The notes beneath the pieces were generated by a model. The model was given only the letters and a program-made list of their open reading frames with translations, searched no databases and had not been told where the DNA came from. Made by a program: the position numbers and the translations under genes. A stretch of DNA of 64,000 nucleotides from Verticillium longisporum. Its lineage: Eukaryota; Ascomycota; Sordariomycetes; Glomerellales; Plectosphaerellaceae. Positions 22,840 through 34,455 of this stretch are shown in pieces; positions within the stretch are counted from its first letter, which is position 1, and each line of letters opens with the position of its first letter. The stretch spans positions 1,054,001-1,118,000 of the forward strand of contig JAETXT010000012.1 in assembly GCA_019188255.1 (NCBI GenBank), given 5' to 3'.

Positions 22840-23013
22840 CGTGGCTGGGGTCATTCGCTCCTTGGCCAGAACTCCTAGAGAGAGGCGTCAGATGACAATG
22901 ATTGGACAGTGTCCAGGCAGCCACTCCCCACAAAGGTCGTGGACATATAAGGGGCTCCTCCTGATGCGTACTGTTCCTCTGAGCATCCCCAATATTCACC
23001 ATCATTCATCAAT

Positions 23014-23973
23014 ATGGACTCCAAAGTCCAGCCCTTTTCGCCTCGCAAGACGCGATCGCAATCGAGACGGGTCACTTCCCAAGGTTAACAATCGAGTGCG
23101 GCATCGGCCATCACGTCCGCTATAACCTATCGGCCCGATGCGAGTCTAGTCGTCCATGACACCATCAGACTTTTGCCAGAGAAGTTGAGCGTCAACATCA
23201 CTCGACTCAGGAGTGTGGACCACGGAGTCCTCCTGAAGAAACACCTTTGGCTTCGCGAATATAGTGCATCTGGTGTAGCAGGTGCTATTGCAAGAGGGCT
23301 GCGCGCCGACGCAACGCTCGTGTTTGGCCAGGAGGAAGCTGGAACCGCCATCTGCGTCGACTCTTCGGGTATTCTCCTGACGTGCGCCCATTGCGTCGCT
23401 GAGATAGAGGAAGAGCTGGATCTCGAGAGCAGTCACTGGCTAATATTCGAATCGGGCCAGATTGTTGAGGCAAAGTGCGTTGCTTGGGATGACCGTCGAG
23501 ACCTTGCCTTGCTAAAGGTAGTAGCCGCACAGGGTACGCCAGACCCTCAAGGCTCGGGAGATCCGAAGACATCCAGCCAGGGCCGTTTCGATTTTCCCTG
23601 TGCGCTGCCCGACACATCCTCCCCTCCGCTTAACGACGTTCTTGTCTGTGTCGGCCATCCAGGGAGCGAGGATCTCGAGTCTGGCGAGCCAGGCGTGGCT
23701 ACAGGGTACGATGTACTGGTGATAAGCGAAGGTCGCTTCAGGGGGTACGCGGAAGGCCAGGATCCCCAGGACAATGAGGATATTGGAGCCCTCAAGCATG
23801 ACTGCTGGACGTACTGGGGCCATAGCGGCGCTCCTCTCTTTCGAAAACGGTCAAAGCTTCTCGTTGGATTGCATTCGAGCTGGGACGATGAGACGGGTAT
23901 GCGGAGGGGTGTGCCCATCGAGGCCATCTCTGAGTTTCTTGTAGAGCATAGTCGGCATATGGGTCGTAGATGA
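23014..23973 (+). CDS. Trypsin-like peptidase domain protein
   Basis: The main frame encodes a trypsin-fold (Trypsin_2 type) protein with the triad His in LLTCAHCVA, Asp in DRRDLALLKV and Ser in YWGHSGAPLF, the usual GxSG replaced by GHSGAP. It lacks an ATG of its own at the 5' end. The first in-frame ATG is 23014 (MDSKVQPFSPRKTRSQSRR, very basic), but a TAA follows at about 23086. A 66-nt intron at 23084-23149 (GTTAAC...TCTAG, with CTATAAC inside) would remove it in frame. Otherwise the gene carries a CAA to TAA nonsense change. No signal peptide is visible, so it is presumably intracellular, and the basic start could be nuclear or DNA-associated. Related fungal proteins are annotated with AT-hook-like segments. 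Family fairly sure, substrate unknown. Confidence 0.72.
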
Positions 23974-24562
23974 CTGAAATGATACTTTTCACCAGCTCGA
24001 ATACAGAGAAAGGCGTGTAGCTACGGTTTTGCTTGTGTACTGCGTGAATGGCGTGAAACAGGTTTGCATGGTGTCAAGGTCGTGTCTCCATCGGTAGGCA
24101 GACCTTTCTCAAGGGACAGCATCAAGCACGAGAGGAAGGCACAACAGCCCGATCCTTCCCTCAGATGTTTGCACAAGGAGACCTCTTTTGAAGACTTCCC
24201 GTGCTCACACTACCTACCTAGGTATTCAGATAAAAGAAACCCACAGAGAACAGTCAATGCAAACTGCACTGCGCATCACTATTCAACTACGTGCCATGCC
24301 CCACGGCCTGCTGCCTGTACACCAACTTGACGACGAAGCGACGACATCATCGTGAACCTCAATGAGGGCATTTTCGACGACTAAGCAAGATATCCGCGAA
24401 CCAGGCAACGGTAGAGAACGCATAAAGATCTTCGTCTCTTCCTCTGAAAACTCTGATCCCGTAAGTCTCGCTCTCCTCCACGTATGAGCCATCCCCATCT
24501 TCGTCGGAAACCCCATTCAGCCGATCAAACACCCCCAGCAAAGTCGTCAGATTGTGATCACG
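23974..24562. other. Intergenic
   Basis: It contains the 3' end of the peptidase gene and the 5' region of the next gene. No gene is visible. Confidence 0.5.
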
Positions 24563-25228
24563 ATGGCTAATTCTACGCGTTGGGTCTTCTGCAGCATCGC
24601 CACTGTTGCGGGTGTGCTCGTCATCATATCCACCTCCTTCCTCGCTGCTCTCAACAACGGCAGCACCACCGAAGCCACCATGGCCACCAGCATCACCACT
24701 ACCTCCGACACCAAGGTGTACGGCTACTACCCTCCCCCCACCACTGGCGCGGCCGCTCAGGACGACAAAGGCTACAGCAAAACCTACACCCTTCACGAGC
24801 TCATCTACACCGGCACCGCCAAGGAGAGAATCCTACGTGGCTTCCTGCTCGGCAGCCTGCTGGGTCTGCTACTCGCCCTCTGCTGCTGTTGCTGGGTCCC
24901 CTTCTTCCGCGACGGCGTCCAAGCCGACAATGAAGCCGGAAATACACCCCTCCCGGGCAATCGTCGTGCCCGTCGCGCCGCTGCCGCCGCGGCCCGCCGC
25001 GCCAATCAGCGCACCAACAGTCGCCAGCCCCGCGAGGGCGCCGACGGCATTGAGCTCGTCGACATGGCCGGTCACGCTCGCCGTGGCAACAGCACCAACC
25101 AGACCGTCATGTCTGGCGCTCTCCCCGCCGACCCCGGAGCCGGCGCCGCTGGCCCTTCCACCAGCGGCCTGGGACGCAGCCGCGCCGCCCTTGCCCGCGC
25201 TATGCGCAACAACCGCCACAGCGACTAA
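24563..25228 (+). CDS. Small two-TM membrane protein, uncharacterised
   Basis: The frame has no intron and gives 221 aa from the ATG MANSTRW (an upstream GTG three codons earlier is not needed). TM1 is at the extreme N-terminus (WVFCSIATVAGVLVIISTSF). A 60-residue Thr-rich loop with possible N-glycosylation sites follows, then TM2 (GFLLGSLLGLLLALCCCCW), which ends in four cysteines, a likely palmitoylation site. The tail is about 110 residues, Arg/Ala-rich (RRARRAAAAAARRANQR) and disordered. I do not recognise a family. The topology suggests an outside loop and a cytosolic basic tail. High GC and strong C-ending codon use in the tail support coding. Confidence 0.65.
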   Translation: MANSTRWVFCSIATVAGVLVIISTSFLAALNNGSTTEATMATSITTTSDTKVYGYYPPPTTGAAAQDDKGYSKTYTLHELIYTGTAKERILRGFLLGSLLGLLLALCCCCWVPFFRDGVQADNEAGNTPLPGNRRARRAAAAAARRANQRTNSRQPREGADGIELVDMAGHARRGNSTNQTVMSGALPADPGAGAAGPSTSGLGRSRAALARAMRNNRHSD

Positions 25229-26239
25229 GGGAGAAGGGGGTGGGGGGGGGCATCACCATGAAGGATGATTCGAAATGGACAAGGAAATAGCTTCAAACGA
25301 CTTGGAGTTTTGGGAGATTAAGTTGTTTTCAGAAAACACCAGTAGTCATATCAATAACCCTTTGCTGCCTGTAGCCTCATCTAATTCTCCATTTTTTTAC
25401 CTTTGCTGCATATGGCTGTTCTTCGAGAACAAATCTTCTGACAAGAGTATCGTTGATGTCATTTGGTGTCTCCTGCTGTTAATGGCCTCGTTGTCCGCTA
25501 CTAGCCGTCCGGTTCGATATTCTTGCATCCGTCTTGTGATCGTCGAAGTTCCATTTCATCACAGCTTTCATCTTACAAAGGGGTCATCTTACAAAGGGTT
25601 CCATTAGCATCTTGGTTTGTAGTCTCTTTCCACTAGCATGCCAAAAAAATTCTTTCAATTTTTCTTTTGGTTCAGCTGGAAGAAACGAATGAATCACCAG
25701 AATGAAGTGCCGCGAGCACCCGGGCCCGCGACCAGGACCACGCCCCGGTGACGTGCCGAGACATGGCCCCATGGGGAAAGAAAGCTGTATCCCCGAGCAT
25801 GACCAATGCACTGCAAAGAAGTCGAGTCATTGGCAGAATGTGCCCACTCGTCGGAGTCGGAGGTACCAGATTGAATCTAGCACGGGCTCGCGGGCGATCG
25901 TCGGCACCCTACCGAAGTTCAACCGTGTCGACGCGGCCCGGGTCGCCGTAGCGAGCCACTCCGGAGCCAGCACGAGGCTCCTTCGACTCACCCCGTGGCT
26001 GCAGGTGGACGCACTGCAAGAGCCGGACTTACATCATAACCGCGAGGCATTCTCCGTCGACGGCAAGGGTTAAGGCGGGCCATGGCGGGCCTTCCGCAAC
26101 CCAGTTCCTAGACTCCGACGAAACTGTGTAGCACTGGAATAGGAAGCACCATAAGAGGCGACTGACAGCCGCCTGTACTCAGTGAAAGTGCGATACGCCC
26201 ACTCGTATTCCCCCCCCCACCTCCTTCATCTTGTACACC
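25229..26239. other. Intergenic
   Basis: Contains a poly-G stretch just after the stop (25239-25250), an AT-richer 3' region and a short GC-rich GGCCCGCGACC repeat near 25725. A 123-codon plus frame starting near 25700 shows no motif. The last 50 bp, with CCCCCCCCACC before the MFS start, look like a pyrimidine-rich fungal promoter. Confidence 0.45.
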
Positions 26240-27814
26240 ATGACGACCACTTCATCAACTGTCGAGCTCGAGTCGGTCGACTACCAGCGTGCCCTGCCAC
26301 TCAAGGATGTCGGCGGCCTCGCCTCTGAGGGTCGGCGTCTGGGATCACACGAGGGCCCCAGGGACGCTGACATGGGCGTGAGCGACAGCTTGCCTGCGCC
26401 GACGACATCGACGCCTGTCGTTGAGAGCTGGAAATACCCTCGCTCCAATTTATTCCGCGTCGCAGCTACGTTCTGGAGTTTCCTCGTCTGTGGCGCCAAT
26501 GATGCTGCCTATGGTGTATGTTTCTTGTTTGCCCACTTGCAATACCACAGCTAATATCCTTCGCAGGCATTGATTCCCTATGTAAGCAATAGCTGCGCCC
26601 CGAGAATGGCCAGAACAGCCTGATTGACTGACTGCCTGCCCACTAGCTTGAATCCTACTACAAGCTTGACTACATTATCGTGTCTCTTCTCTTCCTGTCG
26701 CCCTTTGTCGGATATGTCCTCTCTGCGGTCTTCAACAACTGGCTGCACATCAAGTTTGGCCAGCGAGGCATTGCCGTACTCTGCGGCACTTGCCATCTGG
26801 TCGCATACATCATCGTCTCCCAGCATCCGCCTTACCCTGTCCTCGTCGTCGTGTATGCCCTTGCCGGTTTCGGCAATGGCATTGGAGATGCTGCGTGGAA
26901 CGCGTTCATCGGCAACCTGGCAAATGCAAACGAAACACTGGGGTTCCTGCATGCCCTGTACGGCGTCGGAGGAACCATCAGCCCTCTCATCGCGACGACA
27001 ATGATCACGGAGGGTGGTCTTGAGTGGTACCACTTTTACTACGTTATGGTATGCGTCACCTCGCCCATGCTGCATTTCAGGCGTGATTGAGACGACAGAT
27101 ACTGACACGACACAGATCGGCATGAGCGTCATCGAGCTGGCCGTCTGCACAGCTGCCTTCTGGAAGAACACGGCAGCCAGCTACCACGAGACGACACAGA
27201 CGGACAACGACGACAACACGGGGCTGCGTGCGGCCCTCTTCTCGCGGCCCTACGCGCGCGTGACCTGGCTCTGCGCCGCCTTCCTCCTCGCCTACGTCGG
27301 CGTCGAGGTCTCGCTCGGCGGCTGGATCGTCCAGTTCATGATCCGCGTGCGCAACGCCGACCGCTTCCCCGCCGGCATGACGTCCGTCGGCTTCTGGCTG
27401 GGCCTGACCGTCGGCCGCGTCGTGCTCGGCTTCGTCACGCCGCGGCTGGGCGTCAGGGTCGCCGTCGCCGTCTACCTGCCCGCGACCATGGCGCTCGAGC
27501 TCGTCTTCTGGCTCGTGCCGCAGTTTTACGTCTCGGCCGTCGCCGTCGCGCTGCAGGGTTTCTTCCTGGGCCCGCTGTTCCCGGCCGTCATTGTCGCGGC
27601 GACGAAGCTGCTGCCGAGACACCTGCATGTGAGCACCATTGGATTTGCGGCGGCCTTTGAAGGCAGCGGTGCCGCCGTGCTGCCGTTTGCTGTTGGTGCC
27701 ATTGCGCAGGCCAAGGGCGTCCAGGTGTTGCAGCCGATTGTTCTGGCCATGTTGGTGGTGCTGTTGGGGCTCTGGTTCTGTCTGCCCAGGTTTGGGTCAG
27801 CAAAGAAGGATTAG
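26240..27814 (+). CDS. MFS transporter, fucose-permease-like (FHS-like) family
   Basis: Four exons: 26240-26515, 26567-26581 (a 15-nt micro-exon coding ALIPY), 26647-27048 and 27116-27814. All junctions are phase 0 with GT-AG ends, and the product is about 463 aa. TM1 is FRVAATFWSFLVCGANDAAYG, completed by the micro-exon ALIPYLESYYKLDY, the conserved start of this family. Later come FGNGIGDAAWNAFIGNL, YGVGGTISPLIATTM and the second half VSLGGWIVQFMI, FWLGLTVGRVVLGFV, LQGFFLGPLFPAVIV. Family members are often annotated near yeast BSC6 and bacterial sugar permeases. The substrate is unknown but could be a sugar or small metabolite. The N-terminal 70 residues are a disordered cytosolic tail. Intact. 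Confidence 0.85.
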
Positions 27815-28320
27815 ATGGTGATTGTCATTATTTGTCCGTGAAAAAATCGGGTATAAATAAGCAGGTAGATTGAATTGCTTCACTCAATGGTTATCACTGT
27901 TGGACATTGTGTTCACTGCTATGTTGCCTGCCTGTAGTCGGTTGCTTGTGAAAGGTGAATTGATGGTAGGCTGAATGAGGAAGGAAAGAGCAGACACAAA
28001 AAGCGGGTTTGCCACAGTGCCATTTCTCACCATCAAAAGGCCCGTGCATCCATCACGGGGCTTTGTTTTTCCGACAACATGCACGGACCAAGTTCTTCCA
28101 ACGCTAGCAGACCAAAATTTTGAGCCATGATGGATCCACAGCCCGAGTCTATCATCTTCGACGCGGCCTGCCTCCTTGCTTGGAAGAACAAGTTCCGACA
28201 TCACGATACCACCATCTACACCCGCCTCTTCGGACTCCACCCCTATCCGCGTCTCAACAAGACCGAAGTTGCCAGCGACCTCCTTCTCCAAATCCACAGA
28301 AACACCCCTACACCGTCAAA
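27815..28320. other. Intergenic between the transporter and TOM22
   Basis: Holds the transporter 3' region (TATAAATAAG near 27850) and the TOM22 promoter and leader. Frames that overlap the TOM22 leader look accidental. Confidence 0.5.
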
Positions 28321-28969
28321 ATGGTCCAGCTTGTCGAGGTCGAGGACGAGCACTTCCAGGGCAACCCCAACGTCATCCAGGACGACGATGCCGACTTCAC
28401 CGACACCGGTACGTCCTGTCATCCATGGCCTCATCGGACATCATCGAGCGGCATCTCTACGAGCTTCATTGAGCTTCAACGAAGCTCGTCGACCCCTGCC
28501 CCAGCTCGATGACGTGACGTCTGATGCTTCGGCCATCACCCCTATCATCCTTCTCATCACTAACCGATTATCCCTCCTCCCAGACTCTGAGATCTCCGCC
28601 GACAGCGACTTTGATCCCTCCGAAGAGACCCTCGCCGAGCGCCTCGCCGCCCTGAAGGACATCATCCCGCCGACAACCCGCGGCTGGATCGGCTCCCAGG
28701 TCAACACGGGCGCGAGCATCGTCCAGAACACGTGGTACTACGGCTCGCGCACCCTCTGGCTTGTCTGCGCCACGGCGCTCATGATCGGCGTACCCCTCGC
28801 TACGTGCTGGGCCGAGGACCAGCAGATCGAGGGCATGGAGCGCGAATACCGCATGCGCGAGATGGGCGGCGAGCTGCTCACCGCCGGCGAGGGCCAGGAG
28901 GGCAGCACCGCCGACATGCTGGGCGAGTCCCTGGGCGCTGGCAAGGCCGAGGCCCGCCCGTCGCTGTAA
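28321..28969 (+). CDS. tom22: Mitochondrial import receptor subunit TOM22
   Basis: Two exons, 28321-28408 and 28584-28969, with a 175-bp intron, give a 157-aa protein, the usual size for TOM22. The N-terminal half is acidic (VEVEDEHF, DDDADFTDTDSE, DPSEETLAERLAALKDI), the cytosolic receptor surface for presequences. A single TM (LWLVCATALMIGVPLA) follows at about 88-106, then a short intermembrane-space tail with EREYRMREMGG. It is the central receptor and organiser of the TOM complex in the outer mitochondrial membrane, and essential in fungi. The ATG is in good context (GTCAAAATGG). No anomalies. Confidence 0.93.
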
Positions 28970-29623
28970 ACGTATTCACCTCTCGCATCTAATCGAAGGA
29001 CGGACAGACGGACGAAGGGGGAGAAGAAAAGTGGACACGATTTTTTTGCTGTTCTTGTACATTACGCGCCCCAGCCTGCTTTGACGATCGGAAAGCAATC
29101 GGGAAGTGCCCTCGGGAAATTCACGGTCGACTGAATTTGCGAGGCAAGCGACGGCAGAACGCGCGGGAAGGAACGCTCATGGCCAAAGAACGGGCTGTTG
29201 CGTTCGTGTATTATTTTTTTGAGGGGAGGATTAGCAAAGGGGGGCCCTTGGGAGGAGGAAGGGCGATGATGGCATGGGGATGTTCTCAGCTCACGGAACT
29301 ACGGTTCCCCTGTACTTGTGATACTAGAATCTGGAGCCACAGAGATGGCTACCAATTGATGACATTGACAAATTGGTGGCTGATCGCTGTGACATGGAAA
29401 CTCTACGTGAGACATGGAATAAGTGATATCGCTGTCGCGGTTGATGCCGGAGCGACGCCCATCGCGCAGAGCGGAGCCCGCCGAGGTGCCCAAATCTCTC
29501 GTGCCGCGAACCCACGGCGCTTCATCGAAGCACCACCTTGTACCACAATACAGCGCCTTCACACACGCGAAATTCCCTTCTCTTAACAGACGACTTCGTT
29601 TGAAAGAGGAGCCAGATCCCGCC
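28970..29623. other. Intergenic
   Basis: TOM22 3' region (poly-T at 29041-29047) and the upstream region of the deaminase gene. A 149-codon frame at 29137-29586 shows no motif. Confidence 0.45.
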
Positions 29624-30977
29624 ATGGATTTCAAGGCCCTCCCCAAGATCGAGGTGTGTTTCCCTCATGAGCCTCACCTCACTGCAACGACGTTCACGGT
29701 CTCCGACTACAACGCTCACTGGTCATGACGCCGCACGCAACTCATGATACTTCCATCTTGCGTCAAATGAAGACTAACGGCCCAGCTCCACGCTCACCTC
29801 ACCGGCAGTGTCTCCCGCCAGACCCTCCACGACATCTGGGCCACCAAGCACGCCGCCGGCACCACAACCCTCGACGACCCCTCGATCGTGATGCCTGCCG
29901 GGAAACATGACTACAATCTCCAGACGTGAGCCCCCCTAACTCATGCTCATTTTCATTCTCACCTTTTTCCTCATGCCCCAGCAGCCAGCCGCTAACGCGC
30001 GCGCAGCTTCTTCCCCCTCTTCTCCTCGTACATCTACGGCCTCCTCCCTGACGCCGCATCCCTGACGCGCGCCACGCGCTCCGTCCTCGACGACTTTGCC
30101 GCAGACGGCGTCCGCTACCTCGAGCTCCGCACCACGCCGCGCCGCACGACCGAGATGACAAAGGAAGTCTACGTCCGCACCGTCGTGGCCGCCATCCAGG
30201 CATGGGAAGCCGACCAGACGACGAGCCCGACGACAGGCAGCAGCGCCCTGCGCATGCACACGCGCCTCATCCTCAGCATCGACCGCCGCGACGCACCGCC
30301 CGAGGCGCACGAGGTCCTCCGCATCGCCGATCTCCTGCGTCGCGAGAGCGACATGATCGTCGGCATCGACCTCTGCGGCGACCCGGCGAAGCGCACGCCG
30401 TCCGACCCGCGCGGTTCCGTCGCCATCTTCACCGATGTGTTCCGCGAGGCCAAGGCCATGGGGTTCGGTGTGACGGTGCACTTTGCCGAGGCCGAGGTGT
30501 CGGGGACGGAGGAGGAGCTCGGGGTGCTGCTCGGCTGGCAGCCGGATCGGCTCGGGCACGTCATCTGTCTGAGTCCTGCTGTCAAGGAGGCTGTGAAGAG
30601 GAGGGGCCGCGAAGGGGGCATCGGGCTGGAGCTGTGCCTGAGCTGTAATGTGCAGGCCAAGATGGTCGAGGGCGGCTTCGGGGCCCATCATTTTGGAGAG
30701 TGGTGGGGGGCCGAGGGGTGTCATGTTTCGCTCGGCGTAAGTCAGAGTTTGTCCGAATGTTGAGGCAAAGCAGTGCTGACCAGGATAACAGACGGACGAT
30801 GTCGGTGTGTTTGGGAGTCCCCTCTCAAACGAGTACAGGCTCGCTGCAGAGCACTTCAACCTTTCGAACGCCCAGGTCTGCGAGCTGGCGCTGCAGCCCA
30901 TCCCGAGCATCTTTGGCGGAGAGGCGATCCAGGCGCAGTTACGGGAGGCCATGTGGAAGCCAGAGGATCACAGGTGA
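29624..30977 (+). CDS. Adenosine deaminase-like protein (ADAL/MAPDA type, probable N6-methyl-AMP deaminase)
   Basis: Four exons (29624-29653, 29786-29925, 30007-30736, 30792-30977) give 361 aa. The zinc amidohydrolase signatures are all present: ELHAHLTGS (metal-binding His-x-His), RYLELRTTPR, VHFAEAEV (HAxE position with the catalytic Glu), DRLGHVI (His) and TDDVGVF (the family [ST]DDP aspartates, with Pro replaced by Val). The short length, the LELRTTPR motif and the start MDFKALPKIELHAHL point to the ADAL branch, which deaminates N6-methyl-AMP to IMP in the cytosol, rather than to classical ADA or the secreted ADGF. The 30-nt first exon is typical of fungal orthologues. Convergent with the next gene. 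Confidence 0.9.
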
Positions 30978-31233
30978 GGCGTTTGTTGGTCATGGGTATT
31001 TCGTCAAGATTTGATATCCAGCTTCACTCTCCATCGTCTTTGGCGGGGTATCTACTACAAGTACATCTAAAATCAAGCCACCCACCCGCTATTTCTACAC
31101 GTTACCAACCAACGCTTTGTTCATGATCTATTCGTCATCCGGATCTCCCGTCCTTCATCGTATCTCAGTCTTAATATCTTGCCAAGACACAATAAACATT
31201 ACTTGAGACGTGCGTGCTTTTTCAACCTTTGTC

Positions 31234-32001
31234 TTACAAAAGATGCAAGGACATGACCCCAACTGCGATTGCTACAGCCTGCGTCCAACGTATTGTCAGG
31301 GACGTAGAAGAGCTCGGCTCCAAGCTGAGCAAATCGCCACCAGGACTTGTCTTCGTATTGTCGTTCTCGGGTCGAGCTGAAGGCTGACCATTGTTGTTGT
31401 TGTTATTATTGTTGTTACCATTGCCAACGCTCTGTGAGGGGGTTGGCGTTGGAATAAGTGCTTGGCTGGGTGTTGTGCTCGTGGTGAATACGAGCGGCGA
31501 AGTAGTTGTGGAGGGCTCAGCTGGCGGCAGACTAAAGCTAGACACCGTCTCCGCGGGAGGCGATGGAGTGGGTATGAGAGATGGCGTTGTGATGATGGGG
31601 ACGAGTGACCGCGTCGTCGACGTTGGCAACACCCTGATGGTCGAGGATGTGCTCGATACTGTGTTGCCGCCGCCATTGGGACACAAGAGAGCCGGAAGGT
31701 TACCGAGCAGAGCCTGCGCTAACAATGTGTCGATCGGCGCAAAGACGCCGCCACACTCGCTCTGGATATCTGCCTGCATTGCCTCGATGCCCGCCTTGCA
31801 TTCTGCAGAGCAAAGAGCGCCCTGGAAAAAGTCCGACCTCCGGCATCCTCCGATCGGTGCGGTGTAAGCAAGTCTGCAGGCGATTGGTATATTTTGCGTC
31901 GTCGACAGTGGGTCCAAGCTTGTCAAGGACATCTGGGCCGACGCTATGCTGGCCATGAGAAGCGCCAGAGCGGCGAATCGTGATGTTTGTGGCCGGGTCA
32001 T
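31234..32001 (-). CDS. Secreted, probably GPI-anchored cysteine-containing wall protein
   Basis: A single 255-aa frame. The signal peptide is MTRPQTSRFAALALLMASIASA. A mature N-terminal domain of about 90 residues has six cysteines (C42, C53, C64, C68, C83, C107), suggesting three disulfides. A long Ser/Thr/Pro-rich stalk follows (TSSTIRVLPTSTTRSLVP), then an Asn run (nine N near residue 205) and a C-terminal hydrophobic tail (TQAVAIAVGVMSLHLL) preceded by small residues, the pattern of a GPI attachment signal. I do not recognise a named family. It is probably a cell-surface protein, possibly with adhesive or effector-like roles, which is inference. Promoter region right of 32001. Confidence 0.72.
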   Translation of the reverse strand: MTRPQTSRFAALALLMASIASAQMSLTSLDPLSTTQNIPIACRLAYTAPIGGCRRSDFFQGALCSAECKAGIEAMQADIQSECGGVFAPIDTLLAQALLGNLPALLCPNGGGNTVSSTSSTIRVLPTSTTRSLVPIITTPSLIPTPSPPAETVSSFSLPPAEPSTTTSPLVFTTSTTPSQALIPTPTPSQSVGNGNNNNNNNNNGQPSARPENDNTKTSPGGDLLSLEPSSSTSLTIRWTQAVAIAVGVMSLHLL

Positions 32002-34455
32002 GGTGAGTGACCTCAGTTATGAGGCGGGATTTGGTGGTGCTCGAGGCTGGGGGTGAGGCGACGACGTGAGGTAGACAGGTTATATCCCACGGGAATGGCG
32101 CCTAGCGGCGAGTATACCGAATCGCTACAGGGCCTCGCGTTCTCGGCCAGGCGCAGCTCGCACTACGGTCTCGAAAAAGGCAAGAACTGAGACGCTTCGC
32201 GTGTCAGGAGGGACAGCAATGACGAAGTGATCCGCTGTGGACGAACGGTGGCCCGTGTGCACAGCTAGGAGTATAGAGGGACGAGTAAGACTGCGGCTGA
32301 GGCTGCGGATGAGGATGATGCCGTGGCAACGCGAACCAGTATTGCAAGCCTTGGAAGATCGATGTTGAGTACGATTGAGTGGGGAGATTGGAGTGTCTGA
32401 GAGACGAAGGCGTGGCAGGACTCGGTTGAGCAAACGCGGAGGTATCGTCAAGATAAAGGGTCGCCGTTCCTGGGGTTATGACGAGGACAAGAGAAGATCC
32501 GCAGGGAGTGCAAGGGATGCTGGCTCTCAAGGGACGATCATATAGCCTGATTGAGTTCGTGAGGGAGGCAGGGAAAGGTATCCCAGACTGGATAAAGCAG
32601 CGTAGAAGAAACCGCCGGTAGCCCAGGTGGTCGAAGCTTGGTCGGTCAGTTTCACAAGCTTGTGTGTGATGGTGCCTAGACGAGCAGCTCGGATGATAAC
32701 TGGCGGAGTGTTTGGTGTCGAGGTCAATGTTCAGACGGAGGTCGAAGTTCGCAGAGTGAGGCAGACGAAAGTTGAGGTACAGGAGACAGACTTCGAGGAC
32801 CAGAGGAATTGCGCTGGTCAATAAAGGGCGGCTAGATATGGAAAAGAAGAAGCCTCGTGAAAAAGCTAAGCGGTCGAGAAGAGGATGGGGGGGCCACCGT
32901 CAGGAATGTAGACTTTAATGGTCATCGTCAGCGAACAGGCAGCGCCCACTGAAACCAGCACCCTTCCCACATGTTCACCCGTCCCCTTGCCATCGGTTGA
33001 CATTCCACATGGCCCATTGTGGCACGGAGTCCAGCCCAGGCATTGGCCATGGGTTGCAGCGCTGGTTGTCGCTCGTCAGGCGAATTGGGGCTTCTCCTCC
33101 AGCCAAGCGAAACGATGGCTGGCTGCTTCTTCACGTTCAGGGGATCAGGAGGGTGAGGGGGCGGGAGGCGAACGAATGATCCGGCACCCTCTGCAATTGT
33201 TTCGACTCCTGCAGATAACCCCCTGATGCGCCGAACAGGGCTCCTGGTAGCTGATCTCTGGGGCTGTTTGCCTGCGTCACGGAGTAGTGGACGAGGATCT
33301 GGCTTGATCACAGCTCACGGAAAAAGGCAAAAAGACGAAACAAGGAAAACCAGGAGTCGAGTTTGAGACCAGGAGCCTCTGTGCGCGCTGACGGGTGCGA
33401 TTGGCCAGCGACGTTTGTCCCTTCCCTAAGCGACCCATGGCGCGGGAGGAAGGCGCTCAAACGTGGAGCCAATGGTTGAGTGCTCCTGCTGTTCCTACGG
33501 GCGCCTCTCAGCTGCAAGGCGAGAGCGAGGAGACCAGGTGCAGCTTCCCTCTTCCCTTTCCATGCTGCAGGCAGGCGCAACTACGACCTAGAACTGCCCA
33601 AAAGGCACAAGGCTGGCGGAGCGGGGAGGCAATGTCAGCCCTCTCTGTGCCCCCCGCAACCGGTAGCATGGACAATAGGGCGACATTCCATCGCCGCGCA
33701 TTCCAGCGTTGTCGTGCTCCCGTGTCGCCGGATCACTAGCCATTGTCTTGCCTCGGCATCTTGTTGCGCACCGCCGTTTCTGAAAGCGCTAGGCTGTCGG
33801 CCTTCAGTGCAGATTCTTCCGAACACTCGACAATGGCCACCAACGACGTTGCCGCCCGCCTTCGAGCGGCCACCATGTCGGCCACCCTGTCATCGTGAGC
33901 CCAGGTCTAGCGTCGAGACATTGGCACGCGATCAGCCTCCTCCCCATAGTGGACCCTGATCCAACGGCGTGGGGTCCAGAAGCTTTCTACAGCTTGTACC
34001 TCTTTCTCGCAGTGTGTCAGCACGCACTGGCTGCCTACGATGCTTCTCCAGCGCGTCTGTTCGCTTAAGAACATGGACAGAATCGACTCTGGTCTCGCTG
34101 ACACAACCACGAGGCACGATGCTGGGCCCAAGCGTGCAGGAATCCTGCCTCTTCACAATCCTTTGCCCGATGTCCTTTCGCCATGAATCTGACCACATTG
34201 ATCCTTGACAGAAGATAATCATGGAGATCTTTTGGCATCGTTCGCACCTAGTGCCAATGGCTTTAACAGGAGAATGACAGCTTCGCCTCACCCGACAGGG
34301 GCCTGGATCCTGCGGGACTATGTTCGGAACATCGTCAGCCTCCAGAGCGACCCTTAAGGCAGGACTGCCCATTGTTGCGATCTTGAAGATGTCAGAAGAC
34401 TCTTCCTGTGAAAGTCACAGATGACCAGCGGCTGCTTCCGCTCACCGTGCCCAGT
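32002..34455. other. 2.45-kb stretch without a supportable gene
   Basis: Frames of 100-205 codons exist on both strands (e.g. minus 32821-32204), but they are low-complexity, rich in Ser/His/Pro, and lack domains or clean splicing. The first part is probably the promoter and leader of the GPI-type gene. The last part is the upstream region of the DUF3433 gene. Confidence 0.4.

Noticed and set aside
26578..27628. Long minus-strand frames opposite the MFS transporter
   Set aside because: The plus strand encodes a complete MFS protein with consistent introns; the minus frames are Asp/Arg-rich shadows.
13863..27814. Secondary-metabolite or transporter-enzyme gene cluster
   Set aside because: Protease, transporters and peptidase occur together, but there is no backbone enzyme (PKS, NRPS, terpene synthase) and several genes are broken.
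32204..32821. 205-codon minus-strand frame
   Set aside because: No domain, biased Ser/His/Pro composition and no splice logic; it lies in the upstream region of the GPI-type gene.
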